The notes beneath the pieces were generated by a model. It ran no database searches. It was not told the origin of the DNA and saw nothing but the letters and a program-made list of their open reading frames with translations. Source: Pseudoips prasinana (lineage: Eukaryota > Arthropoda > Insecta > Lepidoptera > Nolidae). Taken from it: a stretch of 64,000 nucleotides of DNA. The DNA is taken from the NCBI GenBank assembly GCA_951640165.1, contig OX621252.1, positions 32,881,934 through 32,945,933 on the forward strand. The letters are read 5' to 3'. Of the stretch, positions 20,180 through 31,300 are shown one piece after another. Both the position numbers and the translations under genes were made by a program. How positions within the stretch are numbered: position 1 is the first letter of the stretch; each line of letters begins with the position of its first letter.

Positions 20180-20634
20180 TTTATCGAATATGTAAAGTTA
20201 CATAAACAGTGATATTAAGATTATTTATTTAGCTTTTAGATCTATTGTTATGTGAATTAATTAAAAAGAAAACACACTTATACTATTATTATCGATTTCA
20301 CAATATTCGATATAATAAATATGCGTTAAAGGGAATCAATCAGATAGATGGGCAACACTGGGGAAGAGTGGGGGAAGGGAATAGAAAGATGGATGCAACA
20401 TGTTATAGACTAAGAAGATTATATGGAAGGATAATTAATTATATATTCCATATGTTATTATAATGATAAAACAAGAAAGTAATACCCATACGGGTGCCCT
20501 CAGGTATTAGTCGCTTAAATTAAGCTATTGGTTGAGAGCCTTTTGTGCTAGCCAATTGCTCGTTGTTTTCAATTCTTTAATTTTAATAGTCTATTGCTAA
20601 ATGTAACACAAAGATCTTAGTAACTTGCCATTTA
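20180..20634. other. No gene recognised
   Basis: AT-rich, unassigned; a short (AAGT)-SINE-like scrap may end near 20180. Confidence 0.45.
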
Positions 20635-20845
20635 TTATTTATTTAAGAATATTAAAAATATATGTGACGAAAATATATATAATATAAAATGACTGTTTTT
20701 AACTGTGTTTATGTATTGCATTGTGAAATGCAATACATAAACACAGTTTAAAAACAGTAATTAAAGCAACAAAATTTTAAATTAGTCCATCCGTGCGGTC
20801 TGTTTCGTCACGTATATTTTTAATATCCTTAAATAAATAACTAAT
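20635..20845. mobile_element. Nested inverted-repeat MITE
   Basis: The outer arms (TATTAAAAATATATGTGACG at about 20650, mirrored near 20808-20830 with two changes) enclose an inner 30-bp-arm hairpin at 20691-20758 with one indel and an 8-bp loop. It has the foldback look of a short DNA transposon and encodes nothing. Confidence 0.7.
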
Positions 20846-21490
20846 AAATAATAAATAACTCGTACTTGTATGTAAAAATCCAAGTGCTGAATAAATTTCA
20901 TTACCTATTTCATTATTAATGCTCAAGTTTGTGTCTTATTTAACCTTCTTACAAAGGGAACCGATACAGCTCGTTGAAGACAGATCAATGATCAACGGAG
21001 GCTTACTAATAGGGTTCTGTTGCCACGTACGGATCCCTGAAAACGTCCTTTTTTTGGTGTTATCAAATCATAGGCTTAACATTCGGTACAAGTAACTCAT
21101 AGTTTAAATCATGTTTGTTCTCATACGATTAAGATGTAATAAATACATATTTTATAGTGAACCTGCTGGCATATCTGTTTTAATTTAAATTTCATTAGAT
21201 CTCCTAGCACATGACACGCTTAGAACTGTCAAACTAACAAAACTGCTTGGCTGGCGCACACGATAGGGAAACGGACTGATACAGAGTTTAATAAAGTTAG
21301 CTAACTTAGTAGCAAACAGGCATACATAGATTATAGGAAGCTATTTATTAGCTAAATATTGACTGCCAGCTAATTATGGCAAATTTAATCGTTAGAAAAA
21401 ATTCAAAAGTCATGCAAATATATTGCAGAACTTTTGTAATTTTCTACCTTTTGATTAATGTCGCCAATTCTGGTATAAAAATATAGATAT
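20846..21490. other. No gene recognised
   Basis: Unassigned AT-rich DNA. Confidence 0.45.
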
Positions 21491-21494
21491 CTTC

Positions 21495-21830
21495 TTCTCT
21501 TTCGTTACGCTCTTGGCAGAGCGGTCGTGGTCACATCGAGGCATCCACGTCGGTGGTAAAGGTGGACACAGCTTTCCGCACGATCTCCCGCCATCTCTCT
21601 CTGCTGGCGGACTGTCTGCCACAGTCAGATACGCAGCTTCCTACTGCGGATTTTACTTGGTCAGTCCAGCCCATAGGTGACCTGCCACGCGATCTGGTTC
21701 CCTCCACTTTTCCCTGCACAACCAGTCGTTCTATGCAGTCTTTATCCCGTCTAGTTTCGTCTAATATATTACGCATAAAATCAGGGTTCCTGATGCCCTT
21801 TAAGTATTTTCCCACAAAGCAAGTTGGTAA
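21495..21830 (-). mobile_element. LINE reverse-transcriptase C-terminal fragment
   Basis: The minus-strand frame encodes CIERLVVQGKVEG, RSRGRSPMGWTDQVKSAV and SASRERWREIVR, the Arg-rich tail common to many RTE-like and craniofacial-type LINE proteins. It is 5' truncated with no catalytic domain. The open + frame at 21553-21843 is a shadow. Confidence 0.7.
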
Positions 21831-21839
21831 TCTAAAAGT

Positions 21840-22190
21840 ATAACTAAAAATGAAACATTTCTCAAATCCAAAGTAGATGCTTTAACCGTTAAGCTATGAG
21901 TGATACGTATTATTATACGATCCAGTTCGAATAGCATCCTGAGTGTGTTGGGTGGTCGCTGGGACTCGCCTATGTTGCGGCACTGGACATCCCTACACTC
22001 TATAGGTGGTCGTCTTCTGGGCTTGGTTTGAGCTTGTGCCCTCCACCCACATTATACTTAAATTATTATTACTAACACTAGTTATTAAGATGTATTACTA
22101 ACATATACTATGGACTGCGTCTGAACTAAATTATTTATTATTAATATTATATTAGCAGATTAAATTTACGTGATTCCTTTACGCAAGATG
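21840..22190. other. No gene recognised
   Basis: Unassigned. Confidence 0.45.
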
Positions 22191-22194
22191 TAGG

Positions 22195-22330
22195 TCATCA
22201 TCATCATCATCATCGTCTCAGCTGAAAGACGTCCACTGCTTGACAAAGGCCTGCCCCAAGGATCTCCATAATGGCCGATCTTTAGCTTCTCGCATTCAGC
22301 TACTTCCCGCGACCCTTGCAAGATCAGATC
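22195..22330 (-). mobile_element. RTE-like LINE 3' end
   Basis: Starts with seven TCA units, then TCAGCTGAAAGACGTCCACT and the C-terminal coding scrap ending CGCGACCCTTGCAAGATCAG. No convincing TSD is visible. Confidence 0.7.
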
Positions 22331-22394
22331 TCATTATCAGATAGACTATACCTTTTCCAAATTACAATATTAACATTGTACTTAGTATAACGAC

Positions 22395-22622
22395 GGTCCG
22401 GTTGGCATGGGTGGGAAATGCTTGCTTTTCATGCTGCAGGTCGTGGGTTCGATTCCCACCCAGGACATTTGTATGCATGAACATGTCTGTTTGACCTGAG
22501 TCTGGGTGTAATCATAAGTATGTATTTACAAAAGAAAAGTAGTATAATATGTAGTATATCAGTTATCTGGTTCTGCTTATTTTGGGATCAGATGGCCGTG
22601 TGTAAATAATGTCCCAGTAAAA
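22395..22622 (+). mobile_element. SINE family B, copy
   Basis: GGGTTCGATTCCCACCCAGG B-box block with the complete body and end (GATCAGATGGCCGTGTG). Confidence 0.8.
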
Positions 22623-22624
22623 TT

Positions 22625-23060
22625 TACGAGATCGCTTTCTAATAGGTACCTTTACGGATATACATAGGTAACCGTACATTTTTAAATTAAAATATTAACA
22701 TCATACTTACAACAGCTTAGTAGGAAATACTAAGCTGTAAGCAATAAAGAATAAGCTCATATTATTATGGCCATGTATTTTCGGTAGACGTTCACGAAAT
22801 GCCAAACATTGCATGTGAACATGCGATGAGTCTTTTACAAGTTCCAAGCTAGATACGACGTATGTAAAAGATTAAGACATTTTTCAACGACAACATGTAT
22901 ATTTTTCCAATAGGAGAGAAAATATTGGTGCAGTTTTAGTAAGAGAAAATTCATTTGCTGTGTCATATTTATCAAATTATGTATAGTTCAGAGGTTCTGG
23001 CCGGATTTCAGTGGTAATTTTTTTATTGGAGACTAGTCATCTGCGATGGAAATATTTTAT
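22625..23060. other. No gene recognised
   Basis: Unassigned AT-rich DNA. Confidence 0.45.
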
Positions 23061-23064
23061 AGTA

Positions 23065-23170
23065 TCTTGGGACAACTAACACAATGCCACCTGTCCCAAA
23101 TTAGGCAGAACCTGTTACTTTGGCAACCAGACAACTGAGAAAGATACTTTCACCCCGCAGGTGATACATA
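23065..23170 (-). mobile_element. SINE family B tail fragment
   Basis: Diverged TTGGGACA..CAAATTAGGCAGAACC..CCAGACAACTGA block, the complement of the family B end. Confidence 0.5.
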
Positions 23171-23575
23171 ATTATACATACATACATAAGTATATTCTGC
23201 ATGGCACCTTATAATCTTTAACAAAATACCGTTGAAGATAAAATCAATTTCCATAATAAATATTTTTAAAAATAAACTGAATACCCTCCTTACTCAAAAA
23301 GCTTACTGCCGTTTTGTAGTATTTTAACGGTAATGTTAAATTAAACATTGTACTTAATTTATATTTTTTTCTTATTTGAGATTTTTTATTTTAATTTTGA
23401 CGTTAATTTCTATTTTAAAGCGGACATGGTATTCTAAATTCAAGTGTTTTCTGGGATAATGAATTTGTAATGTTAAATTTGCATGCCTAACTGGTAAAAT
23501 ATAAAGTGTAAATATGAACATCAACAAATTGTAACATCCATATATACCTATATTTGCAAATAAATGATATTGTAT
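23171..23575. other. Possible LINE 3' UTR scrap
   Basis: AT-rich, ending TTTGCAAATAAATGATATTG followed by a short TTGTA repeat, which resembles a LINE tail. No coding part is visible. Confidence 0.35.
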
Positions 23576-23579
23576 TGTA

Positions 23580-23710
23580 TTATACTCCCTAACTCAGGAC
23601 AGACAGATACATATATTCATGCACACAAATATAAGTCCTTGGTGGGAATCGAACCCACGACCTGCGGCGAGAAAGGCAAGCATCTACCAACCACGCAACC
23701 GGCCCCGTCG
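23580..23710 (-). mobile_element. SINE family B head fragment
   Basis: GGTGGGAATCGAACCCACGA (B-box complement) and GGCAAGCATCTACCAACCAC head sequence; the tail is missing. Confidence 0.75.
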
Positions 23711-23714
23711 AACA

Positions 23715-24474
23715 CAGGATATCCATTGAAGCGCGTAACCACACAAAACCATTATCCCATAACATTGAGAAAGTAACTTAGTTATTCCCACGCGGCACGT
23801 TACAAAATTCCTAAACAAATCTCGCTGGGATCTTAGTGCGTGTAACAATAATGCTTACACAAGACAAAAGTCTTTAGGACGCGGCCCATTTGACCCTGAA
23901 CCTTCAAAACACGAATGGAGATCTTCACAAACTTACAGTCACCAAAATGGGCTCCACAATCACTAAGGCTATCGCAATATTCGTCCTCATTCGACACAAC
24001 AGTACTTGGACCGGGCCATTGTTCGCGACTTGATAGCAAACTGGGAATTAAAGAAATAGGAATCCGCTCCATTTAATTCGGTTGAGATAAGATTGTGAGC
24101 TCTAAAGCAATGCATTAGTTTTAGGGAGGAGGCGGTATTTTAAACGGATTTTTAGGATTCCCTCGCAAATTGGTAAAAGAAATCTTTATGGGCCAGCTCA
24201 GTCCGCCTGTCACAATTAAATAGTGTACCTTAGTATCGACTTATAGTAACAAATTTAAATTTGGAAGATTATGTGGCGCCTACTATTCACACATATTAAT
24301 AAAAAAAAAATTGTAAATATAAGAAAATAGAAGTGTCACCTGAAAGGAGTTTATCTGCGGTTTATACACTAGTTATTTGTTTTCACTTGTGTAAAAAAAC
24401 AATTATATAATACTTATACTTCTGCCAAACTGCTACGCAGTTACACCTGTAACTCCCTTTTTCATTTTTTTTGT
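23715..24474. other. No gene recognised
   Basis: The minus-strand open frame 23833-24072 has no recognisable domain and no splice or promoter context; I treat it as chance. Confidence 0.45.
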
Positions 24475-24485
24475 ATTAATTGTAT

Positions 24486-24595
24486 CATCATCATATTAGC
24501 CGAAAGACGTCCACTGCTGGACAAAGGCCTCCCCCAAAGATCTCCATAATTGCCGGTCTTGCGCTATCCGCATCCAGCGACCCAAATTTATTCCA
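24486..24595 (-). mobile_element. RTE-like LINE 3' end with perfect 11-bp TSD
   Basis: Minus-strand RTE 3' terminus (ATCATCATATTAGCCGAAAG, CCACTGCTGGACAAAGGCCT). It is bounded by the direct repeat ATTAATTGTAT at 24475-24485 and 24596-24606. Confidence 0.85.
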
Positions 24596-24867
24596 ATTAA
24601 TTGTATACTTCAGTGCTATTTACATGTAAATATCGCTGAAAAGACTTAAACGAATAAGGTTAAAAAAATATTACAGTATTTATGCATCACTAACATATTT
24701 TGTGTATTTCATTACTATTGTGACATTTATAATTTATATTTTTGTATTGAGTGCTTATATTGAATTGATAACCTTTTTAATCTCTATTATTAAGTTGAAT
24801 TCCTATTTGCATGTTGTGTAATTAGCTAACTAAGGGAAATTTGTTATCAAATATAGAGACAAAATAA

Positions 24868-25400
24868 TTTTAACCGACTTCAAAAGGAGGAGGTTCTCAA
24901 GTTCACCGGTATTTTTTTTTTTTATGTATGTACACCGATTACTCGGAGATTTATGATCCGATTTACGTGATTCTTTTTAGTTTGATGCGGAATTGTTGCC
25001 ATTTGGTCCCATAAAAATTTTATATAGTTTGGCCAAGTAGTTTTAATTTTATGGACATTTTTATATGAAAATTTTTGTTTATGTGGACGATGTAATTGTC
25101 TTTGGCACAGCTGTTTTTAAATCTTAGCCAGTCTAGCTAGACTCATACTGTTCAAGTGTGTCTTGGCATGAACATTAATGACAGTTTCAGACGACTAGCG
25201 TTTAATACGCGCGTATAAGCTCGTTTTTGGAAGCGCGTGTAGGCGCACCTTTTAGCACAAGCGCATTTTTTATGTACGTACACCGATTACGCTGAGATTT
25301 ATGAACTGATTTACGTGATTCTTCTTTAGTTTGATACGGAATAGCTTCCATTTTTAGAGTTCTGTAGCCAAATGGCAAAAAACGGAAACCTTATAATTTT
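24868..25400 (+). repeat. Two copies of a GACTTCAAAAGGAGGAGGTT-type repeat
   Basis: Copy 1 begins with the GACTTCAAAAGGAGGAGGTT block at about 24875 and contains GTACACCGATTACTCGGAGA and TTTACGTGATTCTTTTTAGT. The latter two blocks recur with changes at 25275-25335, giving a partial second copy about 325 bp downstream. Confidence 0.6.
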
Positions 25401-25705
25401 GTCATGTCTGTCTGTCCGTCCGTATGTCACAGCCACTTTTTTCCGAAACTATAAGAACTATACTGTCGAAACTTGGTAAGCGGATGTATTCCGTGAACCG
25501 CATTAAGATTTTCACACAAAAATAGAAAAACAAACAATACATTTTGGGCGTTCCCCATAATTCGAAATGAATGTTAAAAAAAATCATCGTACCATACATG
25601 AGGGGTATCTGTGGATAGGTCTTCAAAAATGATATTGAGGTTTATAATATCATTTTTCTTAACTGTATAGTTTGCGCAAGAGACACTTCCAAAGGCGGAA
25701 AATGT

Positions 25706-25721
25706 CCCCCCCCCCCCCCCC
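25706..25721. repeat. C16 homopolymer
   Basis: Sixteen consecutive C residues, unusual in this AT-rich context. Confidence 0.95.
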
Positions 25722-25879
25722 TGTAACTTCTAAAATAAGAGAATGATAAAACTAAAACAAATAAATGATGTCCTTGCAAACTTCCACCAAAAATTATAAC
25801 CCGCAATTTACCTTTCATTCTATCAACTCAAATACTTGCTACGGAAAAAACATTCCGCCTTTCACGGGCGAGTCCGACT

Positions 25880-26140
25880 CGAACTCTCTCGACTCGTTGT
25901 CTTGATCATCAATACGTCCTATTCTATGAGCCTTCTGCTCAGTACACTCGATGGCTAATCGATCATGAATAAGACCTAGTCTAACAGCCCTCTGCTCAGC
26001 AGACTCATTAGCTAATCAATCATAAATAAGACCAAGGCTATAAGCCCTCTGCTCAGTAGACTCGTTGGCTCGATCATTAATAACTTCATAGACTCATGCC
26101 CTCTGCTCAGCAGACTTGATGGCTATTCGATTCGCTTTAT
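25880..26140. repeat. 57-bp tandem repeat, left block
   Basis: The marker CCTCTGCTCAG or a one-base variant begins at about 25930, 25987, 26044 and 26098, giving periods of 57, 57 and 54 bp. Each unit carries AGACTCGNTGGCTAATCGAT and AATAAGACC. The same unit reappears at 30950-31090 beyond the LINE. Confidence 0.8.
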
Positions 26141-26645
26141 ACCTTTTTGCAATCATTTTTAGAATCATCATGTCACGTATATTATAATTATATAAAGTAA
26201 GTGACTATTTTAGATTATATTAATACTAGCACTTCTTTGCCTGAAATACAAGATTACCTAGTTCAGGGACACCTGTAACTTTTGTAGCGAATTAAGAAAA
26301 ATTGTATTTGTAGTTTTATTTTATTCTTATTCTTTATTGCACACAAAATATATACATTTTATACAAGTGTATTTGTAAATTTGTGTACAAAGGCGAGCTT
26401 AACTCATAGACGAGTTTTCTTCCAGCAAACCACTGACAGAAGGAGATTTGTAGAATACGGGTAAAAAAAAAGTGTACAACAACAAAAGGAAAAAAAAATA
26501 TAAATAAATAAGAGATACTATTTATTGCTACTACCTAACTGGTAGAAATAGATAAATAACTACATACTAATACATACTAATAATACACACAAATTACATA
26601 CTATACACACTACACTACTATATATAATATAATATATCTCTCTGA

Positions 26646-29624
26646 TTACACTGATAGTGACAAAAAGTGTTCCTTTGTTCTTCTTTTAAATACGTCTAAA
26701 GATGAGCTAGTAAGAATAGAGTGTGGAAGAGAGTTCCATAGTCGAACGGCACGTATTGTGAAAGAACCATCATAACGGCTGGAAGTATGAGAAGGCATAC
26801 GAAGTAGAGATGACGTGGCTGAGCGGCAGAATTTGCCTCGAGGGACTAAGTACTCAAAGCGTTCACGAAGATAGGCAGGAGAATTAAAGTTATGAAGGAT
26901 TGAGAAGAGTAGGGAAAGAATGTGACAATCTCGACGTTGCCGTATTGGCAGCCACTTCAACCGCCTCCGAAACTCCGACACATGGTCGTATTTACGGAGG
27001 CCAAAAATGAAGCGAATGCACAAATTCTGCAGACGATCGAGCTTGTTAAGAAGTTCTTCATTCGCATCCAGAAAACAGACATCGGCATAGTCTAGAAGAG
27101 GAAGTAGGAGTGATTGAGCTAAACATACTTTAGTACTGAAGGGTAAGAATTTCTGTAACCGTTTAAGAGACTGAAACGAGCAGTATACCCTTCTGCTTAC
27201 TTCCGCAACGTGAGTGCTCCAAGATAAGTTACTATCAATTAGTATACCAAGATTTTTAACATGTGCAGCATAAGGTACAGGGACGTTGTCATAAAGAACT
27301 GGTGGAAGAAAGTTGTTAGGTATCAAACTAAACACATGTCTGCCACCAATAATGATTGCTTGTGATTTAGTAGGGTTAACCAAGAGTCCAAAAGATTTCG
27401 CCCAATCACTAATGTTTCCAAGATCACCATTGATGGCATCCATGGCCAGACCGATATCCTCAACTTTAAAGTGTCGGTAAAGCTGCAAATCGTCTGCGTA
27501 GAGATGGTAATTTGAAGAAACAATTTTGGTTATGGCGTTTATAAACACAGAGAAGAGAAGAGGAGAGAGTACGCCACCTTGAGGAACGCCCGCAGTAAGA
27601 TCACACCACTCAGAAGAAGCTTCTTCATAGCGTACAGACTGCGAGCGTCCTCGAAGATATGAGTCAAACCATGCAGTTACTGAAGATGAGATATTTAAGG
27701 AAGATAAGATACCTAGGAGGATATCAAAATCAACTGAGTTGAAGGCACTACTGAAGTCCAATAAGACCATCACCGTGAGTAATTTCCGCTCCATGGCAAA
27801 TCGGACATCATCCGTAATTTTCACTAGGGCCGTTACGGTGCTATGGCCAGGACGGAACCCTGATTGGTATGGACTTAGTAGGCTTTGAGAGGAGAGGTAA
27901 CGAGAGAGTTGTTGGCTAACAACACTTTCAAGGATTTTGGACAAGATTGGAAGGATAGAGATAGGACGGTATTGAGATAAGGAAGATGGATTTTGGGTTT
28001 TGGGAAGTGGTAGGACCAGGGCTTTTTTCCAGGCTGACGGAAAAGAACTTGCCTCAAAAGAAAAATTTATAATATGGGTGATTATGGGTGCAAGTTCTTC
28101 AAGAATCAGGGAAAGCATTTGGAGCTGGACACCATCATCTCCCACTGCTTTAGTAGAGATGGATCGGATGGATTTTTTAATATCTTGTTCAGTAACTGCA
28201 GTAAAAGAAAAACAAGTACATACCGGCATAGAAGTTTTAGAGAGATAATTTAAAGTGGAAGACTTGGTGCTGGCATCCAGTGTCACCGGCGGTGTGGCAA
28301 AATGTTTGTTAAGTGCATTTAGATCCACCGAAGACGTCACATTGTCATTACGGTCCTTGCCGACACCAAGTGATTTTAGAAATTGCCATACTTGTGCTGT
28401 ACCGAGGTTATTAATGGAGTTGTGAATGTGGCGCTTTTTAGCGTCTCTACACATGCGACTGCAGCGATTCCGAAGCCTTTTATATGTACACCAGTTCTCT
28501 TCCGATGGGGATTTTTTATATTTTTTTTTGGCTTTATCTCGCTTTGACATAACTTTTCTAATATCATCAGACAGCCAGGGCGCAGGTTGATGTTTTATCC
28601 TCACCTTTTTGATGGGAGCATGAATGTTGTATAAATTTAATAAAGTTTGTGTGAATTTTGTAACCTTGGTGTCTATGTCGATACAGTCGTAAACAGGAGC
28701 CCAATCGATACTGCCCGCGTCAGCCCTCAAACGTTCCAGGACAATGTTTTTGAAGCTACGAAGGAAGAGAAATTGAGACTTTCGTCGAGGGCAGTGAATT
28801 TTATAGGAAATATATAATAGGTCATGATATGAGAAAGAAGCTGGTAATTGGCCATAAGACGCTACTTTTGAAGGGTTCGAAACAAGGACAAGATCTAGGA
28901 GTGACGGCGAACTGTGAGGAGCGCGATGTGTTGCATTCAGGGGAAGTATATGCATGTTAACAGAAGTAACTAGAGAGAGTAACCTGCGACTCCGTGCATC
29001 ATCTTTCAGTAGGCAGGTGTTGAAGTCTCCAAGTATTATAATGTGGTCATAATGAGATGAGTAAGTTTCAAGTTGACTCTCAAAAGAGGAAAAGTAGTCA
29101 ATATGACACGATGGGCTATAATAAACACCTAATAGTAATTTTGAGTACCTAATTGTAACTTCAATAAACATGTGTTCCGCACATTTTGAATATTTACTTG
29201 GAGACTCATCAACTACCTTATGTTTAATATCCGCACGAAGATAGATAGCAACACCACCGCCCCCCTTCCCAGTTCTGTCATTACGCAACAGCTTGTAGCC
29301 AGGCAGGGCGTATTGCTTTGAAGGAAGGGCGGGTTTGAGAAAAGTTTCCGATACGAGAATGGCGTGGACGAGATCAGAGTCAAAAGATGACAGAAGGTCA
29401 GGGTAGTGAGCGTGAATACTTTGAGCATTTATGTGTACAGCGTTAAAATTTTTGGGAGAAGAAAATGAAAAGTGAGCAAAGAGCTTATCACGAAGTTGAA
29501 GTGACTCGCTGTCACTAAAAGCACTGGAGTAATTATGATCTGACGCATTAGAAGAAGAACATGAAAAGAAGTCATCATCACTATCATAAGGCATAATAAA
29601 AATATACAAGTAATAAATATCCAA
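26646..29624 (-). CDS. LINE ORF2: endonuclease and reverse transcriptase
   Basis: Protein of up to 992 aa. The Met at residue 11 (MPYDSDDDFF) may be the better start, because the first ten residues are hydrophobic and atypical. Endonuclease landmarks: HINAQS (Asn66), SETFL (Glu93), GDFN near 200, and near residue 265 SYHDLL where SDH is usual, so the Asp of that motif is not in its standard place. Reverse transcriptase: AVGDDGVQ, YRPISILPILSK, GVPQGGVLSPLLF and YADD at 709-712. The C-terminal block FGLRKYDHVSEFRRRLKWLP is shared with the fragment at 62575-63935. Confidence 0.9.
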   Translation of the reverse strand: MDIYYLYIFIMPYDSDDDFFSCSSSNASDHNYSSAFSDSESLQLRDKLFAHFSFSSPKNFNAVHINAQSIHAHYPDLLSSFDSDLVHAILVSETFLKPALPSKQYALPGYKLLRNDRTGKGGGGVAIYLRADIKHKVVDESPSKYSKCAEHMFIEVTIRYSKLLLGVYYSPSCHIDYFSSFESQLETYSSHYDHIIILGDFNTCLLKDDARSRRLLSLVTSVNMHILPLNATHRAPHSSPSLLDLVLVSNPSKVASYGQLPASFSYHDLLYISYKIHCPRRKSQFLFLRSFKNIVLERLRADAGSIDWAPVYDCIDIDTKVTKFTQTLLNLYNIHAPIKKVRIKHQPAPWLSDDIRKVMSKRDKAKKKYKKSPSEENWCTYKRLRNRCSRMCRDAKKRHIHNSINNLGTAQVWQFLKSLGVGKDRNDNVTSSVDLNALNKHFATPPVTLDASTKSSTLNYLSKTSMPVCTCFSFTAVTEQDIKKSIRSISTKAVGDDGVQLQMLSLILEELAPIITHIINFSFEASSFPSAWKKALVLPLPKTQNPSSLSQYRPISILPILSKILESVVSQQLSRYLSSQSLLSPYQSGFRPGHSTVTALVKITDDVRFAMERKLLTVMVLLDFSSAFNSVDFDILLGILSSLNISSSVTAWFDSYLRGRSQSVRYEEASSEWCDLTAGVPQGGVLSPLLFSVFINAITKIVSSNYHLYADDLQLYRHFKVEDIGLAMDAINGDLGNISDWAKSFGLLVNPTKSQAIIIGGRHVFSLIPNNFLPPVLYDNVPVPYAAHVKNLGILIDSNLSWSTHVAEVSRRVYCSFQSLKRLQKFLPFSTKVCLAQSLLLPLLDYADVCFLDANEELLNKLDRLQNLCIRFIFGLRKYDHVSEFRRRLKWLPIRQRRDCHILSLLFSILHNFNSPAYLRERFEYLVPRGKFCRSATSSLLRMPSHTSSRYDGSFTIRAVRLWNSLPHSILTSSSLDVFKRRTKEHFLSLSV

Positions 29625-29991
29625 TTAAAAAAATTAAATAATATCGAATACACCTAAATAATAAATATATCTATCTGTATAGTTATAAATATATATTAAA
29701 CAAACAAAAGAATTTATCTATAAGATTTGGAATCTCAGTGCACTCACTGAAAAAAATAAATAACATAATTATCATATAAAAATGAAGGCTCAAAAGCCTC
29801 GTTTACTCAGGGTATGGTAACATTTCTGATGTGGGTATGTTTGTTAGTAAAATTGTAAATAACAAAGAATTGTAAAAAAGAAAACTCGAACAACGGCAGT
29901 GGTTTGCAGTGAGAAATAACAAATAAATAAAAAGTGTTGTGTTTTCAACCACAATAATATATCACTACCAATCAAAGATGGTCAAGACTTG

Positions 29992-30699
29992 TTACTTGGC
30001 AGCTTTGCGAGAGTCCACAGCATCCGATGAAGTGCTAGCAGCTGGGTATTGGGACATTAGGTCACGAAGCTCCGCAGCTGTCTCAATCTTACGCCGAGAC
30101 TTATCACTTAACTGAATGATTATTCGGCCTTCAGAACTCCAGCAAAGTTTTTGGCCGAAATGTTTACGCGAATCCATAAAAACTTGGTGCCGAGCCTTCG
30201 TGAGAAACTCAGTCATTGTTAATCCAGACCCCTTCAGAAGTGTTTTGGCATTCCAGACCTCACTACGCTTATTCAGCTGATGGAATCTAATCAAAAGAGG
30301 GCGTGACTTGTTTTTTTTTGTACCAAGGCGATGACAAACAGCAATGTCGGACGCAGTTATATCAGCCAACTTCATTTTGCCGGTTAATATACTTAAGGCG
30401 GCATCCTGGGAATCCTTTTCCTCGTCCACACCATGCAAAAGAAGCACTTTTCTTCGTGACATCATCTCTTGGCGGTCTAAGCCCAATATCACAAGCTCGA
30501 TTTGGGCTTTCATGCCGCAGAGGGTCTTCCAAACAAAGGTCTTGAAGTTGGTGAAGTCACGCGAGAGGCTGGCTATGGACTTATGAAGAACTTCCGAGCC
30601 AGCCACAGCCTTTAAGTCCTCCTCATGCTGAGCCATCCTGTCCATCAGCGAAGTTGAAATCTCCTCCATTTGATTAGACAGTTTTGTGTATAGATCCAT
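29992..30699 (-). CDS. LINE ORF1, coiled-coil RNA-binding type
   Basis: Protein of 235 aa without zinc knuckles, unlike the ORF1 at 238-2079. Residues 1-85 are rich in polar and Leu/Ile repeats consistent with a coiled coil. Residues 85-210 (RKVLLLHGVDEE, CHRLG, RPLLIRFHQLNKR, LTMTEFLTKAR) resemble the RNA-binding half of L1-like ORF1 proteins found in several insect LINEs. It lies 367 bp upstream of ORF2 on the same strand. It probably binds element RNA. Confidence 0.75.
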   Translation of the reverse strand: MDLYTKLSNQMEEISTSLMDRMAQHEEDLKAVAGSEVLHKSIASLSRDFTNFKTFVWKTLCGMKAQIELVILGLDRQEMMSRRKVLLLHGVDEEKDSQDAALSILTGKMKLADITASDIAVCHRLGTKKNKSRPLLIRFHQLNKRSEVWNAKTLLKGSGLTMTEFLTKARHQVFMDSRKHFGQKLCWSSEGRIIIQLSDKSRRKIETAAELRDLMSQYPAASTSSDAVDSRKAAK

Positions 30700-30949
30700 T
30701 ATGCACGCTTATACGGTGATAGTGAGAGGTGAAAGTGAAAAATAGTTATTGCAGTGAGTGCAGCAGAGATCAAGGAATTACGGTAGTACTAATAAACCAT
30801 TACACATTTAGGTATACTATTTAAAAATTAAATTAATTGAAGCACAGAATTTCTTTTCTTGTTGACACCAGAACTACCCACAAAAAAAAAAAAAATTTTA
30901 CGTTTCAGTTGTTAAGAATTTTATCTGAAATAAATTATTATTATTATTT

Positions 30950-31090
30950 TATTAATAAGACCTAGTCTATAAGCCCTCAGCACACCGACTCGTTAACTAG
31001 ATGGTCATAAATACGCCCTAACCTATGTATGCGCTTCCTGTTCAGACTTTCATGAATCTTAGCGAGTCTAGACTCGTACTGTGCAAGTTT
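30950..31090. repeat. 57-bp tandem repeat, right block
   Basis: The unit resumes with AATAAGACCTAGTCTATAAG and GCCCTCAGCACACCGACTCG, then a second diverged unit about 58 bp later. Confidence 0.65.
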
Positions 31091-31300
31091 TCTTAGCGTG
31101 ATCGTAATTTTATGTAGTTTTTCTTACTTTACAAACGGTCTTTTCGATCATTCACTGTCTCACAAGAACTTGAAAAGAGTTTCGAATAACATTTTTTCGG
31201 AGGATATTTCTTTTTTCTATTCTCGTTTGTTGGGACCTATTGTTTCGAGGCGCGCGGCACCTTTAGTAGTCCTACCCATAGTTAGACACTAAAAAGTAAC

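Larger units (their letters stand above)
26310..30890 (-). mobile_element. Second two-ORF LINE (CR1/Daphne-like), both ORFs open
   Basis: Order on the minus strand: 5' UTR (about 30890-30700), ORF1, a 367-bp spacer, ORF2 and a 3' UTR (26645 to about 26310) ending GTGCAATAAAGAATAAGAAT plus an A-rich tail. Both frames are uninterrupted. A possible imperfect TSD (AAAAATTGTA near 26293, AAAAATTTTA near 30891) is only suggestive. The clade is judged from motif style, not from a tree. Confidence 0.8.

Noticed and set aside
25880..26140. CRISPR-like regular repeats
   Set aside because: Units are contiguous 57-bp tandem repeats without unique spacers, in a eukaryotic context.
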